From: Amaranthus tricolor
Lineage: Eukaryota; Streptophyta; Magnoliopsida; Caryophyllales; Amaranthaceae
Direction of reading: 5' to 3'
DNA length: 64,000 nucleotides
Assembly (NCBI RefSeq): GCF_026212465.1
Contig: NC_080059.1
Coordinates: 9,698,811 to 9,762,810, forward strand
Made by a program: the position numbers and the translations under genes. The notes under the pieces are model-generated. The model saw nothing but the letters and a program-made list of their open reading frames with translations. It made no database searches and was not told where the DNA came from. Positions 1 to 12,964 of this stretch are shown in pieces (positions within the stretch are counted from its first letter, which is position 1; every line of letters starts with the position of its first letter).

Positions 1-659
1 TTGCTGGTTTGATCTATTTTGGGTTCAATTTCCATGTTTACAATTTAGGTTGAGGTCATAATTCTTTGTGTCAAATTAGAGTATTATTTTGCTTCTCAAA
101 TCACAATTTTCCATGTTCTACTTTTATGTTCCTCCTACCAAAGAAAAAGACTCTTAAAATATTTTTGTTCTCGCATACCCCTCCAACTTAATGTGAAGCA
201 GATCTACATTAGGTAATCATACCTCAAATGTTACAAGTGTATAACTACAATTATAGCTACACTCAACTATTTAAACAGCTAACAACTGATTCCTCTATTT
301 TATTATATTTATTATATTTCACTTAATTACACAGTTTAATATGTTATTTTAATTATTTATAGTTATCTATATACATAACTATAAATTATAGATATTTAAT
401 ATATTTCACGTTATACATAAAAAATCTCATATAATTATAATTTTTTATATATGTGCAACAGCGCAAATCACAATATATAAAATTTCATTTAATTTGGTCA
501 GCCTATTATCATCTTTTAATTTAAGTAAGCTTTAATGAGTTGAGTGTGAAAGAGGTTTCATACCACACCCACTGAACCTAAATACTCAAAGTCTTTTTTT
601 TTTTTTTTTTGTCTGCTTGAATTTGGACGGTAATTAAAAGTTTCTCGCACCATAGTATT
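1..659. other. AT-rich intergenic / upstream region of subunit g gene
   Basis: No coding region is supported here. The stretch is AT-rich, with a run of T at about 593-610 followed by a pyrimidine-rich segment (about 660-720) typical of a plant 5' UTR. It must contain the promoter of the ATP synthase subunit g gene downstream, but I could not single out a convincing TATA box. Confidence 0.4.
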
Positions 660-1128
660 TCTCCCCCATCATCTCTTTACCTTTCTTCTCTCTCCTCCCT
701 AGCCTTCTTACTCGACGATTTCTCTAATCTGCTCTCGAGGTCAGTTTCATTTTCATCTTTTTGTTACAATTTCTATGATCTCTGATTTTGTATGATTACT
801 TTACTTATGATTTAGTTTGTCACTAATTCTCTATAATTTGCTTACATATATGTTTTTTATACTAGTGGTTTATTTGGTCAAAAAATGTGGGCTGATTTGA
901 TTAATCTCAAGTTTTGTTAGGGTTTGTTTGTATCACTAATTCAGCTTTTAAGATCCTGAGATGTAGTCAATGAAGTTAGGATTTTGCATCGTCTAAAGAC
1001 CGTTTAGCTTTTAAGATTTAATGCAGTTTTTTTGTTTTAAATATTCCCCATTTGATTTAGGGTTTATCATTTTGATTTGTGGCTGTTCCTTTTGTTTGAA
1101 GCTAGACAAATTGTTTATTTAGTTAGCA

Positions 1129-1625
1129 TGTTGTGCGACAGCGGAAGCGAAGATCGAAAACAATAATGAAACAATAAAGATTCAAACAAACAATAAAGAA
1201 AATCACACCGAGAAATTAACGTGGTTCACTATCAACGTGATAGTTACATCCACCGGCATCGACAATAAACTTTTCACTATAAACCGAGAGATTACAAGAT
1301 GAATACGAGAAACCACAACAATGGCTCTCCAAGCTTTTTCTCTCTTAGTTTTCCTCACTTTGTGTTTTGCATTGCATCCTATTCTAATTCTAATTACATG
1401 GGGCCTTTATAGGAAATTAGGGTTAAGAAAATACAAAAAACCGTCAAAGACTAAGAGTAACCGGCCAAAAACGTGCCAAGAAACCGCCATTACGCAAGCT
1501 GTGTAAAACTACGCGAGCCGCAGAGTGAGATCAAAAGCAACTCTGCGCCCCGCGGACTAGTTCAGCAGGCACTCCGCGCCCCGCGGTCTTCTACGCGGCC
1601 CTGTTCGAGTCACTATATTTCAACA
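1129..1625. mobile_element. Solo LTR, 497 bp, in the leader intron
   Basis: The segment starts TGTTGTGCG and ends TTTCAACA, the inverted TG...CA ends of an LTR. It is flanked by a perfect 5-bp target duplication, TAGCA, at 1124-1128 and 1626-1630. It holds no internal domain, primer site or gag/pol sequence, so it is read as a solo LTR left by recombination. It is more GC-rich than the surrounding intron, and a 61-codon ORF at 1321-1506 lies inside it but resembles no protein I know. The superfamily is not determined. Confidence 0.85.
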
Positions 1626-2429
1626 TAGCATTTGGAAACTGTTGTGATGATGTTCTGTTAATTATTTTTGATGAGTCTCAATACATGGTTTGTTTTAGCT
1701 GAATTCAATATGTGGGTTTGAAGAAAATACCATTCTAAAGGGTTATGGAGTTGGGATTTAACTGTGTGTTAATTGATAAATGAAATTTAAAATGTTGAGA
1801 CTTGAGTCAATCCTAGGCATCAATCAACAAAGTAGTTTGTTAACTTTGAGAGAAGTTTTAGGGAAACAAACATTGTCACTGCAATATTTTGAACTTTTCT
1901 ACAATCAATGATATTTTAATAAGTTATTCTGGCTATTCTAAATTAGACTATATTTTGGACCCTTTTGTTTTAGTGTAGTTATCTATACTGCTAGTTTAGT
2001 TGGTTCATTGAAAGAATAGTTGGTTTTGAGTGTTGATCTCCTAGGTTCTTGAAAATGTTTATGGGTTATTGTAGTAATATATGACATTAATATCTGAGTG
2101 AAATGATATCTTTAGTTTGGGCATTTAACTACGTAATGAGGAGTCTTGTTATCATGCTCTTGATAAAAATGCACTTATGTGCATTTGGATTTTCTATTTA
2201 AGGAAATGCAAATATACTAAATAAATAGAATCATAGGCCGTCAAACGCCCACTTGTGGTAGCAATTTACGAGTTTGAGAATTTACAATGTTGTATCTTTT
2301 ATTATAATACCTCTCCTTCTTATTAGTCGCTACACTTGCATGTTGCATAGATACCAATATTCACCAACCAATATTGTCTTACTTGTTCTTTATATATAAG
2401 AAAAATACTTAAATGAGACCTTAATTGTT

Positions 2430-3260
2430 AGAGTTACTGGTGACTTGAGTGCACCATTCAAGACCATGCATTAGTAAAGTGCGTAGAATTGGAATCTTTT
2501 GGGTGTTTAAGTTAGACACTTAATGTGTAGTCCAGTTGGTGGATTAATTTGTGTGTTAATGATGGTGTTTAAGTTGGTGATCAATGCGTGGTGTATATGG
2601 TGTGTTGATGGAGGCACTTAAACATGCATATTATGATGGTAATTAAAGCATGTTGAATAATGAGGTTAATGAGGAATTGCAAGAGGTTGTAGATGCTTTG
2701 AACGAGGCATCCAAGAAGTATGGTTCGTGTCTTGATCGAGCAAAAATGAAAACAGAATGCTTCCCTGCACAGTGCTCGAACGAGCACTTCACAAACTCAA
2801 GTCAGTAGCTTCATTTTTGGAACTGCTCGAATGAGCTCTAAGGAGGCTCGAATGAGCAAGCTTGGCAGTGCACATTGGATGCTGTTTTTTAATGTTTGTT
2901 TTTCTTAGAAGTTACTACATGTAATTTACTCTTAGCCATTATTGTATACACTCATCAAATGTATACCCTCTATAAATAGAGGTCATGCTCATACAAATCA
3001 TCCACAAAAAATACCCTAAGCCTAAACACATAGCCTATATCTCTTCTCTATTATAATTCTCCAATTTGAGAGTTCTTTGAACTCCTTTGTGATAATATAA
3101 GCGAGATACTACACACCTCCGAGGAAGTAGCCAAAATTGGGTGAACCTCGTAAATCAATGTGTCATTTCTATTGCATTATTTTCTCTTTCAAATATTGTT
3201 TTCATTGAAAATGTAATTTGTTCATCACAAGACTTCATACCCTCTATCTTAGTGATATTG
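2430..3260 (+). mobile_element. Copia-like LTR remnant (tentative)
   Basis: The stretch has the make-up of a plant LTR: a TGTTAGAG-like left start near 2427, a strong TATA box (CTCTATAAATAGAGG at about 2970), a short leader region, and several copies of the palindrome GCTCGAAYGAGC near 2740-2860. No matching target duplication or second LTR was found, so the borders and type are uncertain. It could be a truncated or solo LTR in the leader intron. Confidence 0.35.
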
Positions 3261-3671
3261 GAGTTTAAAACACGTCTTGAACTCTAATATAGCATCGTTT
3301 TTATAATTGATATATATGGTTGCATTTCTAAATAAAAGCAACTTTTATAATTTTTAGTTTTGTGCAACTAAAGATATTAAGGGTCAAGGTAGTGCATTGT
3401 ATAGAGTGTAAACAAGAAATGTACCATCTATTTAAAGCATAGGAAGTATTGAACTTTATGAATACACAAATTCTTATTTGTAATATAGTTGGACTTGTAA
3501 ATAAGATATGGTTCTATCTATACATTCTCTATCTGAATCTGTCGTTTAATCCTCTTCCCCTCTTGTCAATATTGTTCATGTCATCAGATCCTGTCATGAG
3601 GATTTAATGATCTTGATCTTTGAAGTACTATTCTCATTTCTCACTTTCTATGCTTGTAGTTCTGGTATTCG

Positions 3672-6581
3672 ATGGCATCCAAGCTTCGTCAGTTGCAGTC
3701 CAAGGCTTGTCAGGCTACTCAGTTCCTCTCCAAGCATGGTGAAGTTTATTACAAACAGATGATAGAACAGAACAAGGAACACATTCAAGAGCCTGCAACT
3801 GTTGAGACTTGCAATCGATTAGCAAAACAGTTGTTTTACACTCGTTTTGCCAGGTGAGTATTTAAACAGTACAGCTATTTATATCTCTAAAATTTTCGAA
3901 GGCCATGTTGACTTATAGTGATATTTATGTTTGACTAATTGAATTCTTTCATGAATGCTGCAATCGTGGATGGGATAGAATAAAAAATTACTTCATCTTA
4001 TCTTTTACTAGTGGATGGGGTAATGTTAAGATGTTTACTGAATTCAATGTTGTTTTTATTATAATTATCTTAGATTATGTAAAAATCTTTTGGGGGGAGC
4101 AAAAAACATTGATATAGTATTGGAGTTAATTGTATTGAGCCTGGAAGGTGCATATTCAAATCTGGTTTTTTTATATCCGGAAAATAATTCTTTATTAGTG
4201 TTATCACTAACAACGGTAAGTTTACGAAATTGACCTCCAAAAACACCACCCTAGGTGGGAGTCACTTTATGGCATTAGGGTAAGGAAATGTTGTTGTGTC
4301 TGAATTGACGTGTCAAAAGTATCATGTCTTATTTGGGTCCAAAAACTAGTCATTATCACACTAGACAAGAATGAATAGAAAAGGATGTTAATGTGGTTGA
4401 TCTCATGAATCAAATCTTTTTTTCCTGTAGCGAATCTATCTTTTCTACTAAAAGTATGGTTTTTGTGGTTGTGGTTATGTGGTTGATCTTTGTATTTAAG
4501 CCCTTCTAACTCAAAAAAAAAAAAAAAAAAAAAAAAACACTCTTGAGTTTATGCACTGTCTTTAGAAGTTAATGAGAATGCATACATAAACACTTCTGGG
4601 AAAGACATTAAAATAGGAGTATAAAAATATTGCATGACTGTCCTTACAATGACATTGGAATTATAGGTGTCATGACTCAAGAGTACCATTATGTTTGACC
4701 TGAACAAGTCACCTCCGCCAAGGTATTTCAATCTTTACTTGTGAATGTAGTTTATTTGAAGATGTCTGATATGTCGGAATATTGGGATCGTTGTGTTTTG
4801 TCATGTGCGCCTCCTGTTGACTTGCATTTTATTGGAAAAATATTTGTGAGTAGTTTTTAAGACTTCGGCACTTCATGGGCGTTAATCTCGTAAAATGTGT
4901 CATGGATAATAGAAATATTAAAATGGCATGATTTATTTGGCATTTGACTTGTTTCTACAGTAATTATGAATAAAATTTAATTGAAATTTTAAACTGATAT
5001 GTTGCTTGTTAATTCTGGAATTTTCACATTAAAGTTTCTTCTTAGTTGAGCTGAATTATAAGATGTGTTTCTACAGTTCAATGAGAGTTGATTTATTGTA
5101 GTTTGCTTGATGTAATGTTTCATTGAAGCATTTTTTGATCATGCTGTTTCATTCCATTCTATTCACTGTCCTGGAATGTCTTTTGGATTAGTAGTGTGTC
5201 TGCTTCCCTCTCTTTTTTTATATAGGGGAAACAATACGATGATTGTCAATGATTTTGTGTCAATAATTTCCAGACATTTAAATAGCGTGGCTTGCTTTAT
5301 TTTGATATAGGGGAATATTTGTGACCATTTAATTTCAAATTGATTGTCAAATAATGGCTCTGGTTGAGGCAGCCTTGCTTAATTACTTGGGTGTGGTTGG
5401 TAATATTCGTTAGCAGATTTTTGGATGATATAAGCTAGAGGGCGGCCAATTTTGAAACTTCCAGCCTCTTGCATAACGTACTCTTAGATTTACGTTGTTC
5501 AAATTAGACAATATTTCACTTACATAAAATGACAAGAATTTTCAGGAGGCCTAGCCCCTTTCGGCCCTAACTGAAGATCTGCCATTGGTAAATCTTAAAC
5601 GCTTTTATCTTATTTACAGATGGAACTTCTTTAAAAACTTGTGGGTTATTGTTTGCAAGAGATTATATGTATTTTTCATGTTCACTTTGAATTGTTGATA
5701 GATCGAATTAGGAATCAAGAGTTTAGGAACAAACTAGGGGTGGACCCTATTTCTAGAAAAATGCGCGAAAATAGATTAAGGTGGTTTGGATATGTGCAGA
5801 GAAAGACTTTCGACGCCCCTGTGAGGAGGGTAGAAAGCATTATAGTAGAGGGTAAAAAGAGTCGAGGAAGACCCAAGAAAACTTGGGATAAGCAAATAAA
5901 AGTTGACTTGTATGAGTTAAACCTCTTTAAGGGCCTGACTAGGGATAGGTGTAGTTGGAGGCGCCATATCCATGTTTTAGACTACTGATGTCCTCTTAGA
6001 TTACCTTTTGGTGTTCTTACCCTCTTGCTTCTTTCGTTTCTTTTATTATTAGCTTTTTTTCTTTTATTTTGTAGTTGGTTCTACTTATTTATTTTATTTA
6101 TAGGCATTTAATTATCTTTCCCATATATTTACGTCTCTTCATCTTTCTCGAGTCGGGGAACTCCTTTGGCCGCGCTCTCGTTTATGGGTATGAGTTGCCA
6201 CCGTCCTTCCCTCCCCAGACCCTGTCCATAGTTTTTCTATGAGCGGGATACACTGGATAGGATGATGATAACGACGACGACGACTTTGAATTGTTGATAA
6301 TCTTCACCTAGGAAAGTCACATTATTTTATGTGTAAGCAAAACTAATTTTGTGATTAGATCATTGGTTAAACTTTTTTCTCATTGCTTGTGCAGCTTACC
6401 TGGTCGTCGTGAGGCATTCTGGAAAGAAGTCGAGCAAGTTAAGCAGGTATGGAAGAACAGGAAGGACGTGAAAGTTGAAGAAGTTGGAATTGCAACTTTG
6501 TTTGGGCTCGAATGCTTTGCATGGTTTTGTGCAGGTGAAATAGTAGGACGCGGATTTACCTTCACCGGCTATAAAGTCTAA
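3672..6581 (+). CDS. Mitochondrial ATP synthase subunit g (plant type)
   Basis: Two coding exons, 3672-3853 and 6395-6581, join in phase to a 122-residue protein, the usual length of plant subunit g. The exon 1 donor is CCAG|GTGAGT; the exon 2 acceptor follows a T-rich tract ending GCAG. Subunit g is a small membrane-stalk (Fo) subunit of mitochondrial F1Fo-ATP synthase and helps complexes dimerise at the cristae. Recognisable family features are the basic N-terminus MASKLRQLQSKA, the EPATVE segment, the SLPGRREAFWKEV segment at the exon junction, and the C-terminal membrane helix with the GxxxG-like stretch (GLECFAWFCAGEIVGRGF). The start is the first ATG after the leader-intron acceptor and matches the family N-terminus. 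The 2.5-kb coding intron holds a LINE insertion. The gene looks intact and is convergent with ferrochelatase. Confidence 0.93.
5701..6282 (+). mobile_element. 5'-truncated RTE-type LINE in the subunit g intron
   Basis: The insert encodes the C-terminal tail of a LINE ORF2 (about residues RENRLRWFGYVQRK ... GRGRPKKTW-like ... IKVDLYELNLFK) up to a stop near 5988, then a short 3' region ending in a GATGATGATAACGACGACG tail, as in plant RTE-clade elements. It is bordered by a perfect 17-bp target duplication, ACTTTGAATTGTTGATA, at 5684-5700 and 6283-6299. It is therefore a single 5'-truncated retrotransposition event into the intron. The clean duplication and open frame suggest it is fairly young. 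Endonuclease and RT domains are absent. Confidence 0.9.
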
Positions 6582-7158
6582 CTTTGACTTCCACATCAAT
6601 GTGACTCGCCATTGAGACAATTTGGCTTCTTTCCATTCTCTTTGTCCCCAAATACTTGGTTGAGTTTAAGTTTTTTTTTTTTTTTGAAAAATAGTAGACA
6701 CAATGAGGATTTTTGACATCAATCAAAGGAATGAAGTTTAGTTCCATTGAAATATCTCTCTAGTCTCTATTTAAGAAGATACATAAATAAAAGGCAAATT
6801 TCATACTCTGATATTTTGGCTGTTGATTGCTGGTGTTAGCGAAAAACAATGTATTTGACTTTGAATGGATTGATAGTGAATAACTCTTTTCTTCAGGTCT
6901 GCTTAATTGTTTTGTTCGGACACCCATTTTAGAATAACTATCAAGCTACAAATATACTTCACATTCTTATCATTATGTTTAGCTCATTACAATCAACTAT
7001 CTTTTACAGCAAAATCTCGTCATTGGAATCAAGAACCAAGAACGAAATGCAAAAATACAAGCATCCTTCAAAACATTTCTCACTAGGTTTACCAATTACC
7101 CCTATCTGTTGTTGTGTATAACCGATTCGCTTCAAATTCGAGCAAACCCTGCCTTTTC

Positions 7159-10100
7159 CTACAAAAGGTTATTCCTAAATGACGAAATCATCTTCGGAGA
7201 CAACAGCAGGACAAAGGCCAGCAGTGAACCGAAGAACAATTTTATCACATACTTGACTACATCATTGTCCGCCTCTTCGGATGTATTAGTTGATATTGCA
7301 GCTGCTGCAGGTAGAGCTTCATTGACAGCATCAGCTAGATCATTGATGAAAGAAGAAGTGCAGTTAAGAGCAGGAACACGACCCCAATTCTCTATGCCAG
7401 ATTCAAGCGCCAATTCCTTGTATTCCATATCTATCTCTTCTAGTGTCTCAATGTGCTCGCTCACAAAGCTACAATAAGAGTTTGACAGACAACAGTGTTA
7501 AAACACTAATAATCAACCACGTTTAAGCTATATGGAGTTTTGGGTTTTTCTTTTACTCCGACATCGGCCCTTGAGGACTCTGTAAATAGCAGTATAATGC
7601 GAAAAAAACAACGGTGCGCTAGTATATTATTTGTGACTCACCTCACAGGAACTGCCAAAAGACTCTTGACTCCGTTCTTGCCGAGCTCCACAAGAACATC
7701 ATCAGTATACGGTTTCAGCCATTGCACAGGACCAACTCGACTCTGATGGGTAAAAGAAAAAAAATTAGCAAATGAATATGTAGGCATAAGAAACAAAAAA
7801 AGATTGGAGTTCCATGATACAAGCCTATAAGCATAACTGATTGGTTTAGAGAAGACATCAATGTAGCTTTCTAGATTGGAAATTGTGAAGTCTATGACAT
7901 AAGAATTTTTTTTCATGGTGTCATTGCGAACCTGGTACGCAAGTTTATGATCATTGTTGATTCCTCTAGCCTTTAATTCTCTCATAATTAAGAAGATGCA
8001 GTCCTCCATCTGATTTTTGTAAGGATCTCCAGCCTCCTCTACATAGCTAACTGGCACTCCATGAGCACTGAAGAATATCATAACCTAGACATTGTAATCA
8101 TGAATCATGAACATCAGTTCCCCGGCAGATATCAAAATGCCAAAAGGTTCAAAAAGAAATGAGCAGGTGCAGCCAGGAAGCTACAAAGTAAAGGTGTATG
8201 GAAGGTTCTAGATTACTTCGTCGGGCATGGAAAATGACTGAAGCTCTTTCTCAATCAAGTCAGCCATGGACTTGATATAACCTTCTCTCTGGTACCAGGA
8301 TCGGATGATTGCAACAGGCAGTTGAGAAAGATATGCATCATTCCTGACAATACCAAGATAATGTAAGACAATAGAATAAATGAAGGCGGAATAATTAAAG
8401 GGCAACGGTGGCTAAAATAAGAGGTAAATGAGCCCAAAATCTTGATGTGTGAGGTGTAAATAGTTGAAGGAGAAGGGATAGATTAGGAACTGATAAAAAT
8501 ATTTTGGGGAGGTCTATTAACCCTAGTGGTAAGTTCAACTACTACGATTTGCACCCATCTTTATTTTTCCTTGTTTGATCTCCTATTACTACATCACTTC
8601 AATTACAAACATGCCCTCTAGTTCAAAAAGGTCATGTAGACAAGTTTACCTGAACATGTTTTGGAGAACTCGGAGGCTTGAACCTGTTGTAGATATAGAA
8701 AACTGAGGATAGAGAGGAAGGACAACAAGCCTTGTTATCTTGTCCCTCTTAATCTGAAAAAATAAAAAAGAAAAGGTCAAATTCATTTACTCCGAATTTC
8801 CAACAGATACTCTCAAAAAGAACACAAGAAATAGAAAAAAAGAAAAAAAGGGTTGTTGAAGTAGACACTAGTAAGATAGCAAAAGTTTGTAAAAACACTA
8901 TACGGTCACTTATAGGCCAAAGATTTGAAGTTCCTTGATTTCGGATTAGTGCCAGTGCGATATGGCTTATTATATCATGCGCATTTCTTACTTATATAAG
9001 GTTGCACATGCCGTTTGCTACCAAGGGTCCATCGAAAACAATAACTTTGTTAAAAACACTTATAAGTGAACACTTAAAAATGAAAAGAGCAGAACATGAA
9101 ACATAGTCCAAAAGAGACACATCCTTTTCCTCAAATAATTGTTTTTAACAAAGCAATGATTAGAAAGAACAATGATGAAAGCAAACCTGGTCAACTGCCT
9201 CTTCTGTGAACGGATACCAGTACCTCATGCCAACATAGACAGATACATTCTTGTTTTTTGCTTCCAATGCCAACTTAATTGCATTTGCCTTCAAAACAAA
9301 GTCATTTCAACAAAAATTGGCGACATAAGTGACTTGCACAACTCAAATACAAATTTATCCGAAACAATATATAGTAAGGATGTGAAAGAGAAAGTAGAAC
9401 GGAAGTCGACAATGGAAAACTTGTCTCACCTGTTCATCCGTAATCTTTCGCAAAGGTGAACCTCCTCCTATTGAAGCATACCCTTCCTTGCTTTTAGGGG
9501 CCCTAAGTGTGGAAATCAATTGAGCAAGTGGTCTTTGCAGAAATCGGAAAATCCTGGGTAGGCGAATGATGTCCTATTTTAAATTGTAACACAACACACA
9601 TATCAGATAAATAGACGTCATGTACCTTTTAACGGCTGACAGAATCAAACAAATCAGTGAAGGGAGCATACCGGGTCAGCAAAAAGGTTAAACAAGAATG
9701 GCTGGACGTCATTAAGAGTATCAGGACCTCCTAAATTCAAAAGAAGCACCCCAATTTTTTCCTCTGCAATGTGTGAAGAATCGTTCACCAAGTCTTCACT
9801 ATAAATACTTGTGTGTGTAGCAGCAGAACAATCAATTTTTCTCACTACATTACTTCTCGTATCTGGTTGAGAATAAGAGAGTCCACTGTTCTTTCCAGGT
9901 TGGCCGTCAAAGGAGGCTGAGATCGTATACAAACTAAACAACGATTGCTTACGGCTATATCTACATGGCGACATGTATGTTCTAAGTCGCAAACCTGACC
10001 TGCCGACAGAGCAATGCATTGGCTTGTCAGAAATCATTGACTTAGCTCTCTTTCATACTGTTTGCATACTCTAAGCTATTACAACACTAAAACTTTTCCA

Positions 10101-11246
10101 TTCAAAAACAAACAGACTTTTAATTTGTTCTTATACAACTAATCATTCATCTATATTATTTTCTAGTTTATCAGCTATAAGACTGTAATTTTCATGCTAC
10201 TATATCCTTCGGCACATCAGCTACTTGGCCCCCAAATTGCATTTCATGGCTTCCCCTATACTCATAATATAAGTAAACGCAAAATTACTGCAAGACCTTT
10301 TAGGATAGTGTTACAATTCTCATACTACTTCCAGATTTTTATCTTGAGGAACATTCGGGACGCTAATCACCAGTCGTTAATACACATCTTACAACATTGA
10401 TACCCCGATATGGCAGTATGCCAAAGATAAGTGGACTCGCATATCTCAGTGCAAACTACTCCCTGCTATTCACCCTAATAGTCCCATTTGACTTTTAACT
10501 TTATTCATCAACCACCACTCTTAATTTGTATTTTACTTTTAATCTATAAATTATAACATAGTCAAGTGGGATATTGTTTGTAATTCTTTTCAATGCATAG
10601 AATATAGATCATTAATATCAAACTTTTTACAATTTTTGATTCTGCATAATTAGAAATATTAATGATAGAATTATTGCATTAGCAAACGTGTCCAGTCAAA
10701 TGAGACTATTAGGGTGATAAAGGTAGAAGAAGCAATCTAAATAAATTCAAGAATGAAAACAACAACAGGGTGCAGTATCAATGAAGCTTTAAATGAATGA
10801 AGCGAGTCAACACTTTTGATTTTTGGATCAACAACGATTAAAAAAAGGAGAAACATGAACAAATTTATTATAAATGGAAGAAGGAAATCTAATCTAATAA
10901 TCCATAATCATAATTTCCGGTCTCCACAGAGAAAAAAATTTATAGCCATCAACAAAAAATTAAATAGGAAGTTTAATTGGGCACCATTAACATTCATCTA
11001 ATCAAATAAGCAAAAAAAAAAAAGATCAGAATTCATGATCAATAAAAACCCTATCATCAAAAAGTTAGAAAGATCCAACATGAATTCATCAAAGCATCAA
11101 AAATCACAAGGTTGATTCGTTTGCAAGAATATGGGCAAAAAAGGGAAATCCAAATTTCACTCAAAGAATCAATACCTGAAATCTCGGACAGAAGGAGATA
11201 ATAATTTCATCTGGGAAATCACGGCAGAGCTGGAGGTTGCTTCCAT
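7159..11246 (-). CDS. HEMH: Ferrochelatase, chloroplast/mitochondrial (FC1-like, no CAB domain)
   Basis: Nine coding exons (11246-11176, 10047-9672, 9573-9430, 9288-9187, 8753-8650, 8343-8217, 8084-7932, 7742-7642, 7468-7159) join in phase to 495 residues, full length for plant ferrochelatase. The enzyme inserts Fe2+ into protoporphyrin IX, the last step of haem synthesis. The first ~115 residues are Ser/Arg-rich and non-conserved, as in an organelle transit peptide. The catalytic core begins at [13 protein letters not shown]; the PLYPQFS and STTGSS segments, catalytic His316 in FFSAHGVP, and the [11 protein letters not shown] signature with Glu400 are all present. The C-terminus has one hydrophobic helix (about 466-484) but lacks the chlorophyll a/b-binding (CAB) motif of FC2-type enzymes, so it is closest to FC1. 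All splice sites are GT-AG and no damage is visible. Confidence 0.96.
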
Positions 11247-11825
11247 GGCACTAATTAAAATTACCCAGTAGCCAGAAAACAGTAATCTAGTAGTTGGAAA
11301 ATCAAAAGTCAGGAAATTTTTTAGGGTTTTGAAAGATAGAAGAATTTTCAATATCTAAAAGAGTAAATGAAGAATGTGATCAAAGGTCAAAAGAAGGAAT
11401 AAAATAGAGAAAATATGGAGGTGTTCAAGAATGGTGGATGGTATTGGTTTGTGTTTAGGTGCACCTAATTTGCATGTAGACTTTTTCCAAATATAGGAAA
11501 CAGCTAGTTTGTTCGATATTTCAATTTTCCGTGGACTAAAAGTCGGTTTTTCTTTTTACTATTTATGGAAGGTCGGTTGGGATCAGCTTCGGAACTCGGA
11601 AGCATTGCTTCCATGTAGACGTGCTATGGATAGTTGGTCGCTTTGGTTATGGTAATAGATCTTGGATTCGATTTGGAATTGTGAATATATATGTTTTACA
11701 ATTTATGGTTGGTATGATATGATGTCCAAACATGCGGAAATTATAGGGGAGACTAATCGATAGTAATCGTGAGAGAGACTAATCGAGAGTAGAATTAGAC
11801 AGCTGTCGACGGTCAAATAAAACCA
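11247..11825. promoter_or_regulatory. Ferrochelatase upstream region
   Basis: This is the region upstream of the ferrochelatase start codon, read on the minus strand. An open frame continues upstream of the chosen ATG as far as 11351, but the extra residues are hydrophobic and unlike the family. The ATG at 11246, giving MEATSSSAV, fits a plant transit peptide better. No clear TATA box or light-response element was identified, and nothing else is recognised to 11825. Confidence 0.35.
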
Positions 11826-12948
11826 ATTAGCTAGGATTTGTCAAGGAGATCTACTACTGAAGCAGTTCATGCTTTGAGGCAGTTGATGGAGAAGTATCGA
11901 GACCCAAAGAGTGATTACATATGGTGTTCATTGATTTAGAAAAATATGATAGCGTCTCACGCGACATTATTTGGAATAGCTTTGGAGCAATAGGAATTGA
12001 TTTGAGGTGTATTGAATGAATCCAAAACATATATGAGGGAGCCATGACTAGCATCTAGACATCGATGGACTAATTAAACTTTTCCCTGTTCAAGTGGGTC
12101 TATACCAGGGTTCAGCTCTAAGTTCTTTTCTTATTTGCGGCGATCCTTGATGAACTTTCCAAGGACATTTGTAACCTGGTGCATGTTATTTGTTGACAAC
12201 ATTAAGCTCGTAGAAGAATTCATAGAATAAGTCAAGGCGAAATCAAAGTAATGGAGAGTAGCTCTTGTAGGAAAAGTCGCACCAGGACCAAATGTTGGTC
12301 CATATTAAAAAAAAATTATGAGAGAAAGATGGAAGTTACGGAAATGCGTATGCTGATATGAATTTGCGGCCATACCAAGATGGATAAGATCAAGAATGAG
12401 GTTATTAGAGTGACGCTAGGGGTCACTCCAATTTTTGTAAAGTTTCGTGAAGGCAGATTGAGGTGATTTGATCATATGCAAAGAAAAGTTAGTGATGCAC
12501 CAGTGAGAATAGTGGATAGCATCACAATCGATGGTAAAAGAGGTCGAGAAAGACATAAGAAAATATGGGAGGAACAAATTATGAAGGACTTAAGTGAATT
12601 GTACCTCTAGGAGGAGTTAACTTGGGATAGGAGTAGTTGGAGATGTCGAATCCATGCACGTAAGTCTCATTAGCTTTTTTGTTTTTTTTATGCCTTAGTC
12701 GTTTTTGTCTACTTGTTCTTTGGTTAGTTTTGTCTTCAAAGTTGTTGTTTTTGTATGTTTTGTGTTTCTGCTTTTGTTTCCTTTTGCAGTCTTCCTTTAT
12801 AGGGACCTCATATGTCAAGTGTTACTTGGGTTAAAGGGCTTCCTTTGATTGCGACCTCCTCGTGATGAGGGTATTGTACTGCCTTATTCCCACCCTCTAC
12901 TGACCCTGCCTTAGACAAGACTTATTGAGATGATGATGATGATGATAA
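11826..12948 (+). mobile_element. Decayed RTE-type LINE, 3' part
   Basis: Broken frames still read as LINE reverse transcriptase. There is a segment like ALRQLMEKYRDPKS then VFIDLEKYDSV (RT motif A), then YQGSALSPFL (motif B), then CMLFVDN where active elements have FADD (motif C), and finally the C-terminal RWFDHMQRKVSDAPVR region. The element ends in a (GAT)n tail at about 12929-12946. Many stops, frameshifts and an internal deletion make it non-functional. It is the same family as the intronic LINE at 5701-6282 but much older. No target duplication was found. Confidence 0.75.
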
Positions 12949-12964
12949 ATGAGGGGGTAAAACT

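Larger units (their letters stand above)
660..3659 (+). other. 5' UTR exon and 2.9-kb leader intron of ATP synthase subunit g
   Basis: A CT-rich leader (about 660-739) ends at CTCGAG followed by a GT donor at 740. A pyrimidine-rich tract and an AG acceptor at 3658-3659 sit 12 bases before the ATG at 3672. This suggests a non-coding first exon and a long leader intron (740-3659). Long leader introns are common in plant housekeeping genes and often raise expression. The intron carries a solo LTR (1129-1625) and a copia-like LTR remnant (about 2430-3260); the rest is unremarkable AT-rich sequence. The transcription start is not visible and the exon's left edge is a guess. Confidence 0.55.

Noticed and set aside
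1321..1506. 61-codon ORF with a hydrophobic start
   Set aside because: It lies inside the solo LTR and resembles no family; likely chance.
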